Part shown: positions 17,821-27,271 of the stretch, in pieces
Layout: each line of letters opens with the position of its first letter
Numbering within the stretch: the stretch's first letter is position 1
Assembly (NCBI GenBank): GCA_024229115.1
Contig: JAAEST010000111.1
Coordinates: forward strand, 1 to 64,000
Length of the DNA: 64,000 nucleotides
Origin: Oligoflexia bacterium
GTDB lineage: Bacteria; Bdellovibrionota; Bacteriovoracia; Bacteriovoracales; Bacteriovoracaceae
Direction: 5' to 3'
Notes under the pieces: model-generated
Told to the model about the DNA's origin: nothing
The model's database searches: none
The model's input: the letters and a program-made list of their open reading frames with translations, nothing else
Program-made: the position numbers and the translations under genes

Positions 17821-18733
17821 TAACTTTTTCTCCAGCTGATCCTTTATTGAAACGATCAAAAAGAAGAGTTACTGGTGCAGCTACGAAGATCGAGCTATAT
17901 GTACCAATGATCACACCAAGTGAGATGGCCAAGAAGAAGTCTCTAATGGCCAGACCACCCATGAAGAACATTGTCAGTGAAACGAAAAGCGTTGTCCCTG
18001 AAGTTAGGATTGTTCTACTTAATGTTTCGTTTACTGCTTCATTAATATGAGTTGCTAGATCTCTACCTGGGAACTTTTGCTCATGCTCACGTACACGGTC
18101 ATAAACAATAACCGTATCGTTTACTGAGTAACCGATAACGGCAAGTAAGGCTGCAACAGTTTGAAGTGTGAACTCAGTTCCAGTGAAAGCAAAAACACCA
18201 AGGATAATAGAAACGTCGTGAAATAACGCCACAATCGCACCTGGTGAATATTTAAAATCAAAACGAAGACCGATATAAACCATAATCGCAATAAGCGCCC
18301 ATAGCATCGCTTGGAAACCACTAAGCCTTAACTCTGCACCAGCTTTAGGTCCAACGATATCAATCTTACGAATATCAACCTTATCACCATAATCTCTTTT
18401 CAGAGTCTCATTTACTTTTTCAGTAATAGAGTTAAGGTTTGATTCATCACCTGGAACTTTAAGAAGGTATTCAAAATCACCTGGCTCACCTAAAGTAATC
18501 GCTGTTACCTCAGAAAAACCTGTATCCTTAAGTTCTTTTCTTACGTTTTCAAGTGAAACTTTCTCAGTGAATTTAAGCTGAATTTCAGCTCCCCCTCTAA
18601 AGTCAACTCCGTAAGACATTTTAGAAAAAAGTCCGTAAAGAGAAGCGGCAACAACAACAAGTGATAAGAAAGCTGCAACACCGTAGAGTTTTGTAAAATT
18701 AAATTTTGTATCTGGTTTTATAATTTGAAACAT
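17807..18733 (-). CDS. secF: Protein translocase subunit SecF
   Basis: A 308-residue inner-membrane protein which, with SecD, uses the proton gradient to help complete protein export through SecYEG. The conserved GVDFRGGAEIQLKF lies after the first membrane segment. The GYSVNDTVIVYDRVREH region and six hydrophobic segments fit the family. The gene starts 15 nt after secD and its end overlaps the next gene. Length is normal. Confidence 0.97.
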   Translation of the reverse strand: MFQIIKPDTKFNFTKLYGVAAFLSLVVVAASLYGLFSKMSYGVDFRGGAEIQLKFTEKVSLENVRKELKDTGFSEVTAITLGEPGDFEYLLKVPGDESNLNSITEKVNETLKRDYGDKVDIRKIDIVGPKAGAELRLSGFQAMLWALIAIMVYIGLRFDFKYSPGAIVALFHDVSIILGVFAFTGTEFTLQTVAALLAVIGYSVNDTVIVYDRVREHEQKFPGRDLATHINEAVNETLSRTILTSGTTLFVSLTMFFMGGLAIRDFFLAISLGVIIGTYSSIFVAAPVTLLFDRFNKGSAGEKVSASA

Positions 18734-18748
18734 CTTATTCTCCCTACC

Positions 18749-20455
18749 TTAAATACTTAAGTCCTGTCCTTCTACTTTGTTCATGTAAAACTCGAAAAGA
18801 AGTTTCCCTACGAAGTATGAAGAATAAACTGTTGAGATAATACCGATTAGAAGTGTTACTGCGAAACCTCTAATTGGACCTGTACCGAAATTAAGAAGAC
18901 AAATACCAGCAAGAGCTGTTGTGATGTTGGCATCTAGAATTGTCCAGAATGCTTGATCAAAACCAGTTTCAACTGCTTTGTAATTACTGAGTCCTTTTCG
19001 GACTTCCTCTCGAATTCTTTCATAAATAATAATATTCGCATCAACCGCCATACCAACTGTAAGGGCGATACCCGCAATACCTGGTAGAGTTAATGTCGCT
19101 TCAAATCCCACAAGACAAGCGAGAACAAAGAGGATGTTAAGACCAAGAGTGAAGATCGCAATCCCACCAGCAATTCTATAGTAGATAAAGATGAAAAGGA
19201 AAACCATCCCAGCACCAATAAGACCAGCATATCTTGCTTTCTCAATTGAATCGGCACCAAGTGAAGGTCCAACAGTTCTTTGCTCTTCAAAATCAAGCTG
19301 AACAGGAAGAGCACCAGCTCTTAGAACGAGGGCAAGGTCTCTCGCCTCTTTCATCATCTTATTGAAACCACCTTGACCTAAAGTAATCTGAGCACGTCCA
19401 CCTGCAATTCTCGTTTGAATATTTGGAGCAGAGTAAACATTACCATCAAGAACAATGGCCATTCTCTTACCAACGTTAGCACCAGTTAACTCTTCGAAGA
19501 TCTTTGCTCCTCGAGTTTTAAAATCAAGTGAAACATATGGTTGGTTCTTTTGTTGATCAATTTGAACTCTTGCATCTTGAAGAGCTTCACCAGTTAGCTT
19601 TGAGTTCTTCTCAACAAGATATGGCATCATATTTTGAATTTCATTATTTCCACGAGAAACAACTTTTTCAAAAGCTAATTCAAATCCCGGAGGAAGATCT
19701 TTCTTTAAGAAATCATTTAGAGTTGCAAGATATTCAGAAAAACGAATACCTTGTTTATAAGTAATTCCTTTTTCTTCCGCTTTCTTTACCCAACCTTGAA
19801 TAGTCGCATAGCTAACAACATCATTAACCATTTTGAATTCAAGCTTAGCAGTTTTACCGATAAGCGACTTCGCTCTTTCGATATCTTTTACACCAGGAAG
19901 TAGAACAACAATTCTATTCGTCCCTTGTGAAAAGATTTCTGGTTCAGTTACACCAAACTCATCAATTCTGTTTCTGATAACTTCGATTGACTTTGATACA
20001 GCTTGCTCTTCAATCGTTGTCTTAGTTACTTTTGAAAGAGCATACTCAAGCTTTGTTCCATTTTCAGCAGTCAATCTTAGAGTTGAAGAAAAGTACTTAG
20101 TCTTTAAAGTTTTTGCTTTTTCAACATCTGCTGCGTTTGTAATGTTAATGATACTTCTTGGATCACTTGGTTCTGTTGTGATCGTATCACCTTGAGTTGC
20201 ACTAATACCTTCATCTTTTAAGATATTAATAATTCTTGTCGTGTAGCCAGCAACTTCATCTTTATAGACTTTGTTAAAATCAATACCAAGAACCATGTAA
20301 AGACCACCTTGAAGGTCTAGTCCTAAGTTAATTTTTGATTTAACTGGGAAGTTTGTGTCTTCCTTGAAGTTAAAAGCAGTAGGGATAACCATCATTGCAG
20401 AAATTGCACCAACGATTAATAAAAAGGTAAATCTATACCACCAGCTTCTTTTCAT
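18749..20455 (-). CDS. secD: Protein translocase subunit SecD
   Basis: A 568-residue export motor subunit. Membrane segment 1 (about 9-28) is followed by the periplasmic P1 head, starting NLGLDLQGGLYMVLGID. A conserved P1/membrane boundary QLDFEEQRTVGPSLGADSI comes next, then five C-terminal membrane segments including GIALTVGMAVDANIIIYERI with the conserved Asp used in proton transfer. It forms one operon with queA-tgt-yajC-tatA upstream and secF downstream. Length is typical for a separate SecD. Confidence 0.97.
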   Translation of the reverse strand: MKRSWWYRFTFLLIVGAISAMMVIPTAFNFKEDTNFPVKSKINLGLDLQGGLYMVLGIDFNKVYKDEVAGYTTRIINILKDEGISATQGDTITTEPSDPRSIINITNAADVEKAKTLKTKYFSSTLRLTAENGTKLEYALSKVTKTTIEEQAVSKSIEVIRNRIDEFGVTEPEIFSQGTNRIVVLLPGVKDIERAKSLIGKTAKLEFKMVNDVVSYATIQGWVKKAEEKGITYKQGIRFSEYLATLNDFLKKDLPPGFELAFEKVVSRGNNEIQNMMPYLVEKNSKLTGEALQDARVQIDQQKNQPYVSLDFKTRGAKIFEELTGANVGKRMAIVLDGNVYSAPNIQTRIAGGRAQITLGQGGFNKMMKEARDLALVLRAGALPVQLDFEEQRTVGPSLGADSIEKARYAGLIGAGMVFLFIFIYYRIAGGIAIFTLGLNILFVLACLVGFEATLTLPGIAGIALTVGMAVDANIIIYERIREEVRKGLSNYKAVETGFDQAFWTILDANITTALAGICLLNFGTGPIRGFAVTLLIGIISTVYSSYFVGKLLFEFYMNKVEGQDLSI

Positions 20456-20539
20456 CTTATTTACTCCATGGCCGAAAGCCTGTTCATTGAAAAACTGATA
20501 AAATTATAAGGATTCTAAATAGTTGTGTAAATGAAGAAT

Positions 20540-20815
20540 TTATTCCTTAGGGGCCTCAGAAGCCACTTCTTCTTCTTTTTTTGATTCTTGCTTTGCTTCG
20601 ACTGGTTCATTGACACCTGTCGGCGTTTCGATTTTATCTAAGGCATCATCAAGTTCTTGCTGATTAACTTGATCCATTAACTCGTCCTTAGCATTTTGGA
20701 ATTCCCTAATCCCTTTACCCAAGCTCCTTGCGAGCTCTGGTAATTTCTTAGGGCCGATGAAAATCAGCGCAAATACGAAGATAATTAATAATTCACCGGC
20801 ACCTAATCCAAACAT
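20540..20815 (-). CDS. tatA: Sec-independent (Tat) translocase subunit TatA
   Basis: A 91-residue TatA-type protein with one N-terminal membrane helix (GAGELLIIFVFALIFIGPKK), the FGPKKLPEL-like hinge here written IGPKKLPELARSLG, an amphipathic helix (GIREFQNAKDEL) and an acidic tail. It oligomerises to form the Tat pore, which carries folded proteins such as the Tat-signal solute-binding protein at 5727-7001. It lies inside the yajC-secDF operon, 8 nt after yajC, with no tatB or tatC in the window. Confidence 0.93.
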   Translation of the reverse strand: MFGLGAGELLIIFVFALIFIGPKKLPELARSLGKGIREFQNAKDELMDQVNQQELDDALDKIETPTGVNEPVEAKQESKKEEEVASEAPKE

Positions 20816-20822
20816 ATAAGTC

Positions 20823-21182
20823 CTATTTCTTTTCTTTGTTTTCGAAAAGTTTAGAGCTTAATCCACCAATTTGGCTTCTTAATACTTTAATTTTTACACC
20901 TTCATTGATTTCTAGTGTGATAACTTTCTCAGTCATCCCATATATAGTACCTAGAATTCCCGATTTCGTGTAAATCTCATCACCTTTTGAAAGACCACCA
21001 AGCATAGCAGCTTCTTCTTCTAGCTTCTTTTTCTGAGGACGAATCATAAGAAAATAGAATACTAGGAATACTAGAATGAATGGAGCAAATTGCTGAATTG
21101 GGTTTACAGCATTAGCATTAGCGGCTTGAGCCATAGCGTCAACTGAAATAAGTGATAATAATAACGATAAAGCTTTTAACAT
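20823..21182 (-). CDS. yajC: Preprotein translocase accessory subunit YajC
   Basis: A 119-residue protein with a signal-like N-terminus and one strong membrane segment (FAPFILVFLVFYFLMIRPQKK), the YajC signature; the KGDEIYTKSGILGTIYGMTEKV region is also typical. YajC associates with SecDF at the translocon. The N-terminal extension (about 25 residues before the anchor) is longer than in E. coli. It follows tgt by 11 nt in the same operon. Confidence 0.95.
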   Translation of the reverse strand: MLKALSLLLSLISVDAMAQAANANAVNPIQQFAPFILVFLVFYFLMIRPQKKKLEEEAAMLGGLSKGDEIYTKSGILGTIYGMTEKVITLEINEGVKIKVLRSQIGGLSSKLFENKEKK

Positions 21183-21193
21183 GGTATTTTCCC

Positions 21194-22312
21194 CTAATTG
21201 TATTCGTTACTGGAATAGGATTTATAAAATTTGTGATAAAACTCGTCAAATTTATCTTCAAGTATCGCAGCGCGTGCATCGCGGCTTAATTTCAGATAGA
21301 AATGAATATTGTGATAACTAATCATCTGACCGGCTAGAAACTCTCCTACAGTGTAGAGATGGCGAATATAACTACGTGAATAATTCTGGCAAACTTTGCA
21401 ATCACATTCTGGATCTGGCGGTAAAGTATCTTCTTTAAATTTTTCTTTCTTAATATTAAGAGGTCCACGGTGAGTTAGAAACTGCCCATTACGAGCATTT
21501 CTGGTCGGAAGAACACAGTCAAACATATCAAGACCTGATTTGATTCCCTCTAAAATATCGAGAGGTTTCCCTACTCCCATAAGGTAGCGAGGCTTACTCT
21601 CCTCCATAGTTGGAACGAATTGACGATGAAACTCCACCATCTCTTCATTCTTTTCCCCAACCGAAAGACCGCCAAGAGCATAACCTTCAAAGTTCATTTC
21701 CTGAAGACGCTCCATACATTCTGTTCGCAGATCTTGGTGAAGACCTCCTTGAATAATTCCAAAGAGATTTTGATGAGGCTTAAGTTCATAATCACGACAA
21801 CGCTTGGCCCATCTTAAAGTAAGCTCCATACTTTCACGAAGACGATCTTTGGTCGCTGGTAATGCCGGACATTCATCAAAGACCATCACGATATCTGAAC
21901 CGAGGGCCTTTTGAATTTCCATCGACTTCTCAGGGCCGATCATATGGTAGCTACCATCAATATGAGACTGAAAACGAACCCCTTCTTCAGTAACTTTATT
22001 AAGAGAACTTAGTGAGAAAACTTGAAAGCCTCCACTATCAGTTAGAATTGGTCTCTTCCAATTCATAAAACCATGAAGACCGCCACCAACTTTCTCAATC
22101 AGTTCATGACCTGGTCGTAAGTAAAGATGATAAGTGTTTCCAAGTATAATTTGAGCATCAAGTTCTTCTAATTCATTTTGCCAAAGGCATTTAACAGAAG
22201 CTCTTGTTCCGACAGGCATGAAGATAGGTGTTTTGATTTCACCATGAGCAGTTTTAATAGTTCCTGCCCTTGCTTGTCCTGACTTACCTTCTAATTTAAA
22301 TTCCATTTCCAT
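21194..22312 (-). CDS. tgt: tRNA-guanine(34) transglycosylase
   Basis: Exchanges guanine-34 of GUN-anticodon tRNAs for the queuine precursor preQ1. Visible marks are LTDSGGFQVFSLS (active-site Asp), the GGLSVGEKNEEM substrate loop, FDCVLPTRNARNGQ with the nucleophile Asp, and the zinc site CDCKVC followed about 25 residues later by His. Length is about 372 residues, as usual. The ATG at 22312 is preferred over the TTG at 22318. The gene starts 2 nt after the queA stop, so both queuosine enzymes are coupled. Confidence 0.97.
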   Translation of the reverse strand: MEMEFKLEGKSGQARAGTIKTAHGEIKTPIFMPVGTRASVKCLWQNELEELDAQIILGNTYHLYLRPGHELIEKVGGGLHGFMNWKRPILTDSGGFQVFSLSSLNKVTEEGVRFQSHIDGSYHMIGPEKSMEIQKALGSDIVMVFDECPALPATKDRLRESMELTLRWAKRCRDYELKPHQNLFGIIQGGLHQDLRTECMERLQEMNFEGYALGGLSVGEKNEEMVEFHRQFVPTMEESKPRYLMGVGKPLDILEGIKSGLDMFDCVLPTRNARNGQFLTHRGPLNIKKEKFKEDTLPPDPECDCKVCQNYSRSYIRHLYTVGEFLAGQMISYHNIHFYLKLSRDARAAILEDKFDEFYHKFYKSYSSNEYN

Positions 22313-22314
22313 AA

Positions 22315-23385
22315 TCAACGATCTCGTAAAATAAGCATGGCATCGCCATAAGAAAAGAAGCGATATTCTTTATCAACTGCTTCTTTATAAAGTTGCATAG
22401 TTTTTTCTCTTCCAATTATGGCACTCACTAACATGAGCAGTGTACTTTTAGGAAGGTGAAAGTTTGTAATCATCCCATCGATGGCCTTAACCTCTTTGCC
22501 TGGGTAAAGAAAAATATCCGTCGGATAAAACTCTCCAGCCGCTAATTCATTTTTCTTATCAACCACACTTTCTAAGGCCCTTAGAGAAGTGGTCCCCACA
22601 CAGAATCTTTTGATATCAGGTTTTTGATAGGCCTCTAAAGTTTCGCTGGGAAAGTAAAATTCCTCAGAATGCATTTTATGTTCAAGGACATTTTCAGTTT
22701 TTACCGGTGCAAACGTTCCCATTCCCACATGTAAAGTTAAGTAATGAGGAAGAATATTCTTTGCTTTAAGGTCATCAAAAACTTGTTCAGTAAAATGAAG
22801 ACCGGCCGTAGGAGCGGCCACACTTCCCGTGTCTTTATGATCATTTTTAGCATATGTCGTTTGGTAATCGTTCTTATCTTGCTCATCACTCTGACCATCT
22901 CGAATATAAGGAGGAATTGGAACAAGAGCATGATCATTAAGATAAGCTTCTAAGTTTTCAATGGGAAAATTTAACTGAAAAGTTCCATCACCATTATTTT
23001 TGGAAACAACGGCCTTAAGGTTTTCAGGGAAGATAATTTCCATTCCAGGATTCTTCTTGGAACTTGATTTAATTAAACACTGATATGAATTTTCATGATC
23101 AGCATTAAGAGTGAGAAAGAAGACTTCAACCTTTCCCCCCGTTTCTTTATTTCCTAACAAACGACAAGGAAAGACTTTACTCTGATTAAGAAAGAGTTGT
23201 GAATTCTCAGGTAAATACTTCGCTAAATTATAGAAATATTCATGGATAATCTGATCATTCTTTTCATCATAAATCATCAGACGTGACTGATCACGAGCCT
23301 CAGCTGGTCGCTGGGCTATAAGATGTGCTGGCAGCTCAAAATCATAGGAGCTTAGTTGCAAATCAATGTCTGATTGTGTCACCAT
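22315..23385 (-). CDS. queA: S-adenosylmethionine:tRNA ribosyltransferase-isomerase
   Basis: A 356-residue enzyme that makes epoxyqueuosine in tRNA by transferring the ribosyl part of SAM to the preQ1 base. The N-terminal YDFELPAHLIAQRPAEARDQ and the conserved VAAPTAGLHFTE and LHVGMGTFAPV motifs identify it without doubt. It is the first gene of the queA-tgt-yajC-tatA-secD-secF operon. Its start is only 30 nt from the divergent exported-protein gene, so promoters overlap. Confidence 0.97.
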   Translation of the reverse strand: MVTQSDIDLQLSSYDFELPAHLIAQRPAEARDQSRLMIYDEKNDQIIHEYFYNLAKYLPENSQLFLNQSKVFPCRLLGNKETGGKVEVFFLTLNADHENSYQCLIKSSSKKNPGMEIIFPENLKAVVSKNNGDGTFQLNFPIENLEAYLNDHALVPIPPYIRDGQSDEQDKNDYQTTYAKNDHKDTGSVAAPTAGLHFTEQVFDDLKAKNILPHYLTLHVGMGTFAPVKTENVLEHKMHSEEFYFPSETLEAYQKPDIKRFCVGTTSLRALESVVDKKNELAAGEFYPTDIFLYPGKEVKAIDGMITNFHLPKSTLLMLVSAIIGREKTMQLYKEAVDKEYRFFSYGDAMLILRDR

Positions 23386-23415
23386 ATTATTAAACCTTTA
23401 GCCTTGGAATTTGAC

Positions 23416-23787
23416 ATGAGAAAGCCCCTTAGACAAGCCTCTTTAGTAACTCTAGTAGCATTTTCAGGGCTACTCTCAAACCCTTTACAGGCAGACCAAT
23501 TGGCCGACAGATTGAATCGCGAACTAAACTTCATCACTTCAGATCAACAAAATATCGTGAGAAATGTGGACCTTATCACTACAAAAATTCTCACTGATAC
23601 TGAGAATATGGTTTCTGACAGCATTTCTACCGGACAAGCAGGGCTCAAGAAGCCACAAGCTAAAGATTCGAAGGCTTCAACCGATGGAGAATTAGAGGAT
23701 TTCAACCTTGATTCTCTTGAGCCGTCCAAGGCTTCAGAGAGCACAAAGCCTGGTGAATTCAAGCCGGCCAGAAAAAGAGCTAGATAA
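23416..23787 (+). CDS. Small exported protein of unknown function
   Basis: A 123-residue protein from the ATG at 23416; an upstream in-frame start at 23374 would lie inside queA and precede the signal peptide by a non-natural stretch. The signal peptide is MRKPLRQASLVTLVAFSGLL, probably cleaved near Leu-Gln-Ala. The mature part has a helical segment (DQLADRLNRELNFITSDQQN) and a disordered Lys/Ser/Glu-rich tail ending in basic residues. No family is recognised. Confidence 0.65.
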   Translation: MRKPLRQASLVTLVAFSGLLSNPLQADQLADRLNRELNFITSDQQNIVRNVDLITTKILTDTENMVSDSISTGQAGLKKPQAKDSKASTDGELEDFNLDSLEPSKASESTKPGEFKPARKRAR

Positions 23788-23866
23788 TAGAAATAGTGGC
23801 CTAAATTCGCTTTTGTCTAACCAAAATCATTAAAAAAAGCCTCAAGTTTTGCCGAAAAGCTACTGT

Positions 23867-25357
23867 ATGACTGAGTGGCTAAATGACTCGTTGGTAGTCG
23901 GTTCTTTTATTCTTTTATTGAGTGTGATTCTGAGCAAGTCTTCTAATAGATTTGGCCTACCTGTGCTCTTGCTTTTCTTAGGTATCGGAATGTTTGCCAG
24001 CTCTCAGCATATTCTGAATATTAACTATGAAAATTATGACCTTACCCATTCACTCTCCCTTGTCGCGATCTGTTTAGTTATCTTCTCGGGTGGGATTATG
24101 ACTAAGAGTAAGGATGTGAAGCCAGTCCTAAGGACTGGAATCTTGCTATCTTCTTTAGGCGTCATTCTCACTACTGGTCTGGTGGGATTATTTTGTTATT
24201 ACCTCATCGACCTTCCTATTTATGAGTCACTCCTTATCGGAGCCATTCTTTCTTCTACCGATGCTGCTGCTGTCTTCACAGTCTTTCGAGATAAGAACTC
24301 GCAAGTCTATCGTCCGATAAAGTCAGTCTTAGAATTTGAATCAGGAAGTAATGATCCAATGGCCTACTTCCTAGTTACTTGTTTTCTTGATCTCTATCTT
24401 AAGAGGATGAGTTTAGATGCCAGTCTCCTCATGTACTTTATTACTAATCCTATTATTGGTGCCATCGCTGGTCTTGGATTCTACAAGGCCTTCAAAGTTA
24501 TCAATGACAAGGCCGAACTTGATTTCCAAGGACTCTACCCTGCACTTATGATTGGGTTTCTCTTCTTAACTTTTTCACTCACTAATAAAATGGGTGGAAA
24601 CGGTTTTCTAGCAGTCTATGTCTTTGCTTTAAAAATTGGAAACGCCAAGATTGTTCATAAGAATGCTCTTATTAATTTCTTCGATGGAATTTCTTGGTTA
24701 GCTCAAATCGGAATGTTTATTATGCTAGGTATTCTGGTAAAACCGGAAAGATTAAGTGCGATTGCTCCTCAAGCAACATTTGTCGCTCTCTTTCTTATTT
24801 TCATGGCCAGACCTCTGAGTATTTTTATTTCTATGATTGGAAGTAACTTCGATGTTAAGAGTAAAGTTCTGATCAGCTGGTCAGGACTTAAAGGTGCAAC
24901 CCCTATTGTCTTTGCTTGCCTTATTGCCAGTGAAGTAGGAAGTGAAGCCACTCTTATTTTTGATGTTGTCTTTTTTAGTGTTCTTATTTCGGCCATCATT
25001 CAAGGAATGACAATCAAGCCTTTGGCCAAAAAACTGGGACTTGTGATCGATGCCATTCATGATCCGGACTTTCCAATTGATTTTGAAATGCTTGAGAAAA
25101 CAAAGAATGGCATCAAAGAAATTACTATTCTAGATTATGACTTTGCTTGCGATAAAAGAATTGTTGATTTGTCCTTACCTTCAGGAACTCAGATTCTCTT
25201 TCTTAAGAGATGCTCATCTTTTATCATTCCAAACGGATCGACGACCTTTCAAAGTCAGGACCGAGTTTTGCTCGTAACCCCTGAAAAATCAGATATGGAA
25301 ATGGCCGAGAACCATCTTCGCTATGATATGAGTAAATTATCTGAAAAAGCAGCATAA
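23867..25357 (+). CDS. Cation/proton antiporter, CPA1 family with C-terminal regulatory domain (NhaP2/CvrA-like)
   Basis: A 496-residue inner-membrane antiporter. About twelve hydrophobic segments fill residues 1-390. The GAILSSTDAAAVFTVFRD motif, with the transport Asp, is diagnostic for CPA1 Na+(K+)/H+ exchangers; FESGSNDPMAYFLV and WSGLKGATPIVFACLIA are further family marks. The C-terminal 100 residues look like a TrkA_C (RCK-C) domain, as in potassium/proton antiporters NhaP2/CvrA. A TTG at 23849 is an alternative start six codons earlier; the ATG at 23867 is preferred. The ion cannot be decided. Confidence 0.92.
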   Translation: MTEWLNDSLVVGSFILLLSVILSKSSNRFGLPVLLLFLGIGMFASSQHILNINYENYDLTHSLSLVAICLVIFSGGIMTKSKDVKPVLRTGILLSSLGVILTTGLVGLFCYYLIDLPIYESLLIGAILSSTDAAAVFTVFRDKNSQVYRPIKSVLEFESGSNDPMAYFLVTCFLDLYLKRMSLDASLLMYFITNPIIGAIAGLGFYKAFKVINDKAELDFQGLYPALMIGFLFLTFSLTNKMGGNGFLAVYVFALKIGNAKIVHKNALINFFDGISWLAQIGMFIMLGILVKPERLSAIAPQATFVALFLIFMARPLSIFISMIGSNFDVKSKVLISWSGLKGATPIVFACLIASEVGSEATLIFDVVFFSVLISAIIQGMTIKPLAKKLGLVIDAIHDPDFPIDFEMLEKTKNGIKEITILDYDFACDKRIVDLSLPSGTQILFLKRCSSFIIPNGSTTFQSQDRVLLVTPEKSDMEMAENHLRYDMSKLSEKAA

Positions 25358-25413
25358 CTATTTATTATTACGTCCATTTCAACTAAGAACTTTTTACTTA
25401 AAATCCTTGTTTC

Positions 25414-25440
25414 GCTAGACCATAGCAGCTGCGTTTAGTA
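25414..25440 (+). promoter_or_regulatory. Conserved upstream motif, copy A
   Basis: GCTAGAC, 8 nt, then CTGCGTTT and NGTA. The same arrangement with identical spacing occurs at 29882-29908 before another exported-protein gene. It lies 10 nt before the start codon at 25451. It is possibly a promoter or regulator site; only two copies were noticed. Confidence 0.35.
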
Positions 25441-25450
25441 GGTTTAGCCC

Positions 25451-26779
25451 ATGAGAGAGATTCTAATTCTATTAACATTTTTGATTTCAAGCTTGAGCTT
25501 TGCCAATGAAGAAGTGAAAGAAGCTGGGCTGCGTTCGCTTTGGTCACTTAATCATATTGAATTAATGACTCTCAACGATCGTTATGTAAAAAGATTGGCC
25601 AAGAAAATAGAGCGTGGCCAAATCATAGGATTAGAACTTATCACAGCAGCAAGTACCGACAGTAAAATTGAAAGCCGTTTTGGTCATTCAATGATTCGCT
25701 TTATCGACACAACTCCAAGGCAAAGTGATGATCTTACATTAAGTTTTGTTGCTGATGTAGATGAACCTAATATGAGTTATCTAGGTGGCGTTTATGGAAA
25801 GTACCCTGTCTTTCCAATGATCAAGCCGACTAGAGATTTTGTTCGTGACTACATCAAAATTCAAGGCCGCTATTTGAAAAGAAATATTATGCCGGCTACT
25901 CAAGAACAGCGTTATACTTTGGCCAAGAAAATCATCCAATGGTGGAACGAAATCCAATCAAAGGAAGCTCGTCATTACCAAGAAGAACTTCAAAAGAAAT
26001 ATGAGAAGGCCAATAAATTTGGCCTCAAAGAATTTGGGCAGGATCAATTCGCTCTTATCCCTCTGACAAACTTTGATGCTGGTGAACCAGTCGTCACTGC
26101 CATTGTCGCAAGAAGTGTATCTAACCCTGATCAGCAAAAAATATTTCATTTAAAGATTAAGGCCCACAAAGTTAAAGAATTAGGAAAGTATAAATTCTTT
26201 TCTAATAATTGTGCGGGAGCTCTTTATCGCTATTTGAAAAATAATGGGATGCCTTACTACACAACTTTTGGTGTAGGTCGTTTAGGTGTTAATGGACGTA
26301 TCCCAAGTAAGCTAGCTTTAAGATTAGAAAAATCACTCCTAAATCCTTACCCAGAGCTAGTGGTTAATAAGTTACTTAAGCTTCTTGAGAAAATTAATGA
26401 CGATTATGAAAACCGTCGTTTTAGTTATCTTGATCAAACACTTGGGCTTGAAGAAAAAGCACTTCTTCTCGATTTTAAAGCGGAACTGCCTACTGACATC
26501 AAAGTAAAGTGGACCAATGAAGTAAAAGTTGAAAGATTCACCTACGGTCAAATTCACGGCATAACAAAAGTTAATCCAGCTCTTTATAATGTTTGTGGTA
26601 AAAAGAACGTAGACTGCCAAAACGAAGTCAAAACTGCTCTTCAAACAACTTTCACTTCAATTTCTGGTGCAAAGAAAAAGAGAATCATCAAGTATTCGAA
26701 ACGAAATCGTCGCGGCCTTAGAAAGTCTCCACTTCACCGTGAGCATCATCAGTGGCTATCTGATATCCTAAAAAACTAA
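25451..26779 (+). CDS. Exported DUF4105-like (Lnb N-terminal domain) protein
   Basis: A 442-residue protein with signal peptide (about 1-18). The segment SRFGHSMIRF followed by a long gap and FFSNNCAGALYRYLKNNGMP resembles the conserved His and Asn-Asn-Cys positions of the DUF4105/Lnb-type periplasmic domain, related to cysteine-hydrolase folds. The C-terminal 60 residues are strongly basic. A cell-envelope hydrolase role is possible; His and Cys are the candidate catalytic residues. The assignment rests on motif resemblance, so it is moderate. Confidence 0.6.
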   Translation: MREILILLTFLISSLSFANEEVKEAGLRSLWSLNHIELMTLNDRYVKRLAKKIERGQIIGLELITAASTDSKIESRFGHSMIRFIDTTPRQSDDLTLSFVADVDEPNMSYLGGVYGKYPVFPMIKPTRDFVRDYIKIQGRYLKRNIMPATQEQRYTLAKKIIQWWNEIQSKEARHYQEELQKKYEKANKFGLKEFGQDQFALIPLTNFDAGEPVVTAIVARSVSNPDQQKIFHLKIKAHKVKELGKYKFFSNNCAGALYRYLKNNGMPYYTTFGVGRLGVNGRIPSKLALRLEKSLLNPYPELVVNKLLKLLEKINDDYENRRFSYLDQTLGLEEKALLLDFKAELPTDIKVKWTNEVKVERFTYGQIHGITKVNPALYNVCGKKNVDCQNEVKTALQTTFTSISGAKKKRIIKYSKRNRRGLRKSPLHREHHQWLSDILKN

Positions 26780-26902
26780 TCGCAAATACCTAAAATCACA
26801 CATTCATATTGATTAAATCGAAGTAGACAATCGCTATTATCTATTTTTATTAAGTCCTCTTTTTTTTTACATTACTCATGAACATTTAACGAGGAGTTCG
26901 TG

Positions 26903-26971
26903 ATGACAGATCTATTTTTAATGCTTGGTTGCTTTGCTCCCCTCGCACTTTATTTATTTCTCCAAATCTAA
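26903..26971 (+). CDS. Possible 22-residue membrane microprotein
   Basis: A short ORF of 22 codons, almost entirely hydrophobic (MTDLFLMLGCFAPLALYLFL). A strong GAGGAG ribosome site lies 6 nt before the ATG, better than for most genes here. A GTG directly precedes the ATG in frame. Size and character recall single-helix microproteins such as KdpF, but no kdp gene is near. It is followed after 12 nt by the HPF-like gene and may be its leader cistron. Confidence 0.5.
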   Translation: MTDLFLMLGCFAPLALYLFLQI

Positions 26972-26983
26972 CAAGAGGTTTTT

Positions 26984-27271
26984 ATGGAAGACAAGTTAAG
27001 TTTAATAGAAGAAGAAATTAAGCAGAAGGTAAAACAACTCAAGAAGAAGAATCAAATCCTTAAAGACGTTGAAGTAAGCGTAGAGGAATGTAACAAGGGT
27101 ATTGTGCATTCAAAAATCAAAGCATCAACCAATCTAAAGGTCATCAAGACTGAAGGACAAAATGAGTGCGTCGAAGCTTCTGTGAATAAAGCTTTTAAAA
27201 ACTTAAACAAAGTAATGAACAAAGACAGATCAAAGAAGAAGAGAAAAATGAAAGTTAGGAGTTATGTATGA
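26984..27271 (+). CDS. Ribosome hibernation factor (HPF/RaiA)-like small protein
   Basis: A 95-residue highly charged protein. The central part (VEVSVEECNKGIVHSKIKAS, then a beta strand and an alpha helix with VEASVNKAFKNLNKVM) matches the beta-beta-beta-alpha half of the HPF/RaiA fold that binds the 30S decoding site in resting ribosomes. The N-terminal helix is unusual and the basic tail (RSKKKRKMKVR) is typical. Similarity is by eye and the assignment is uncertain. The stop overlaps the DksA-like start (ATGA). Confidence 0.5.
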   Translation: MEDKLSLIEEEIKQKVKQLKKKNQILKDVEVSVEECNKGIVHSKIKASTNLKVIKTEGQNECVEASVNKAFKNLNKVMNKDRSKKKRKMKVRSYV

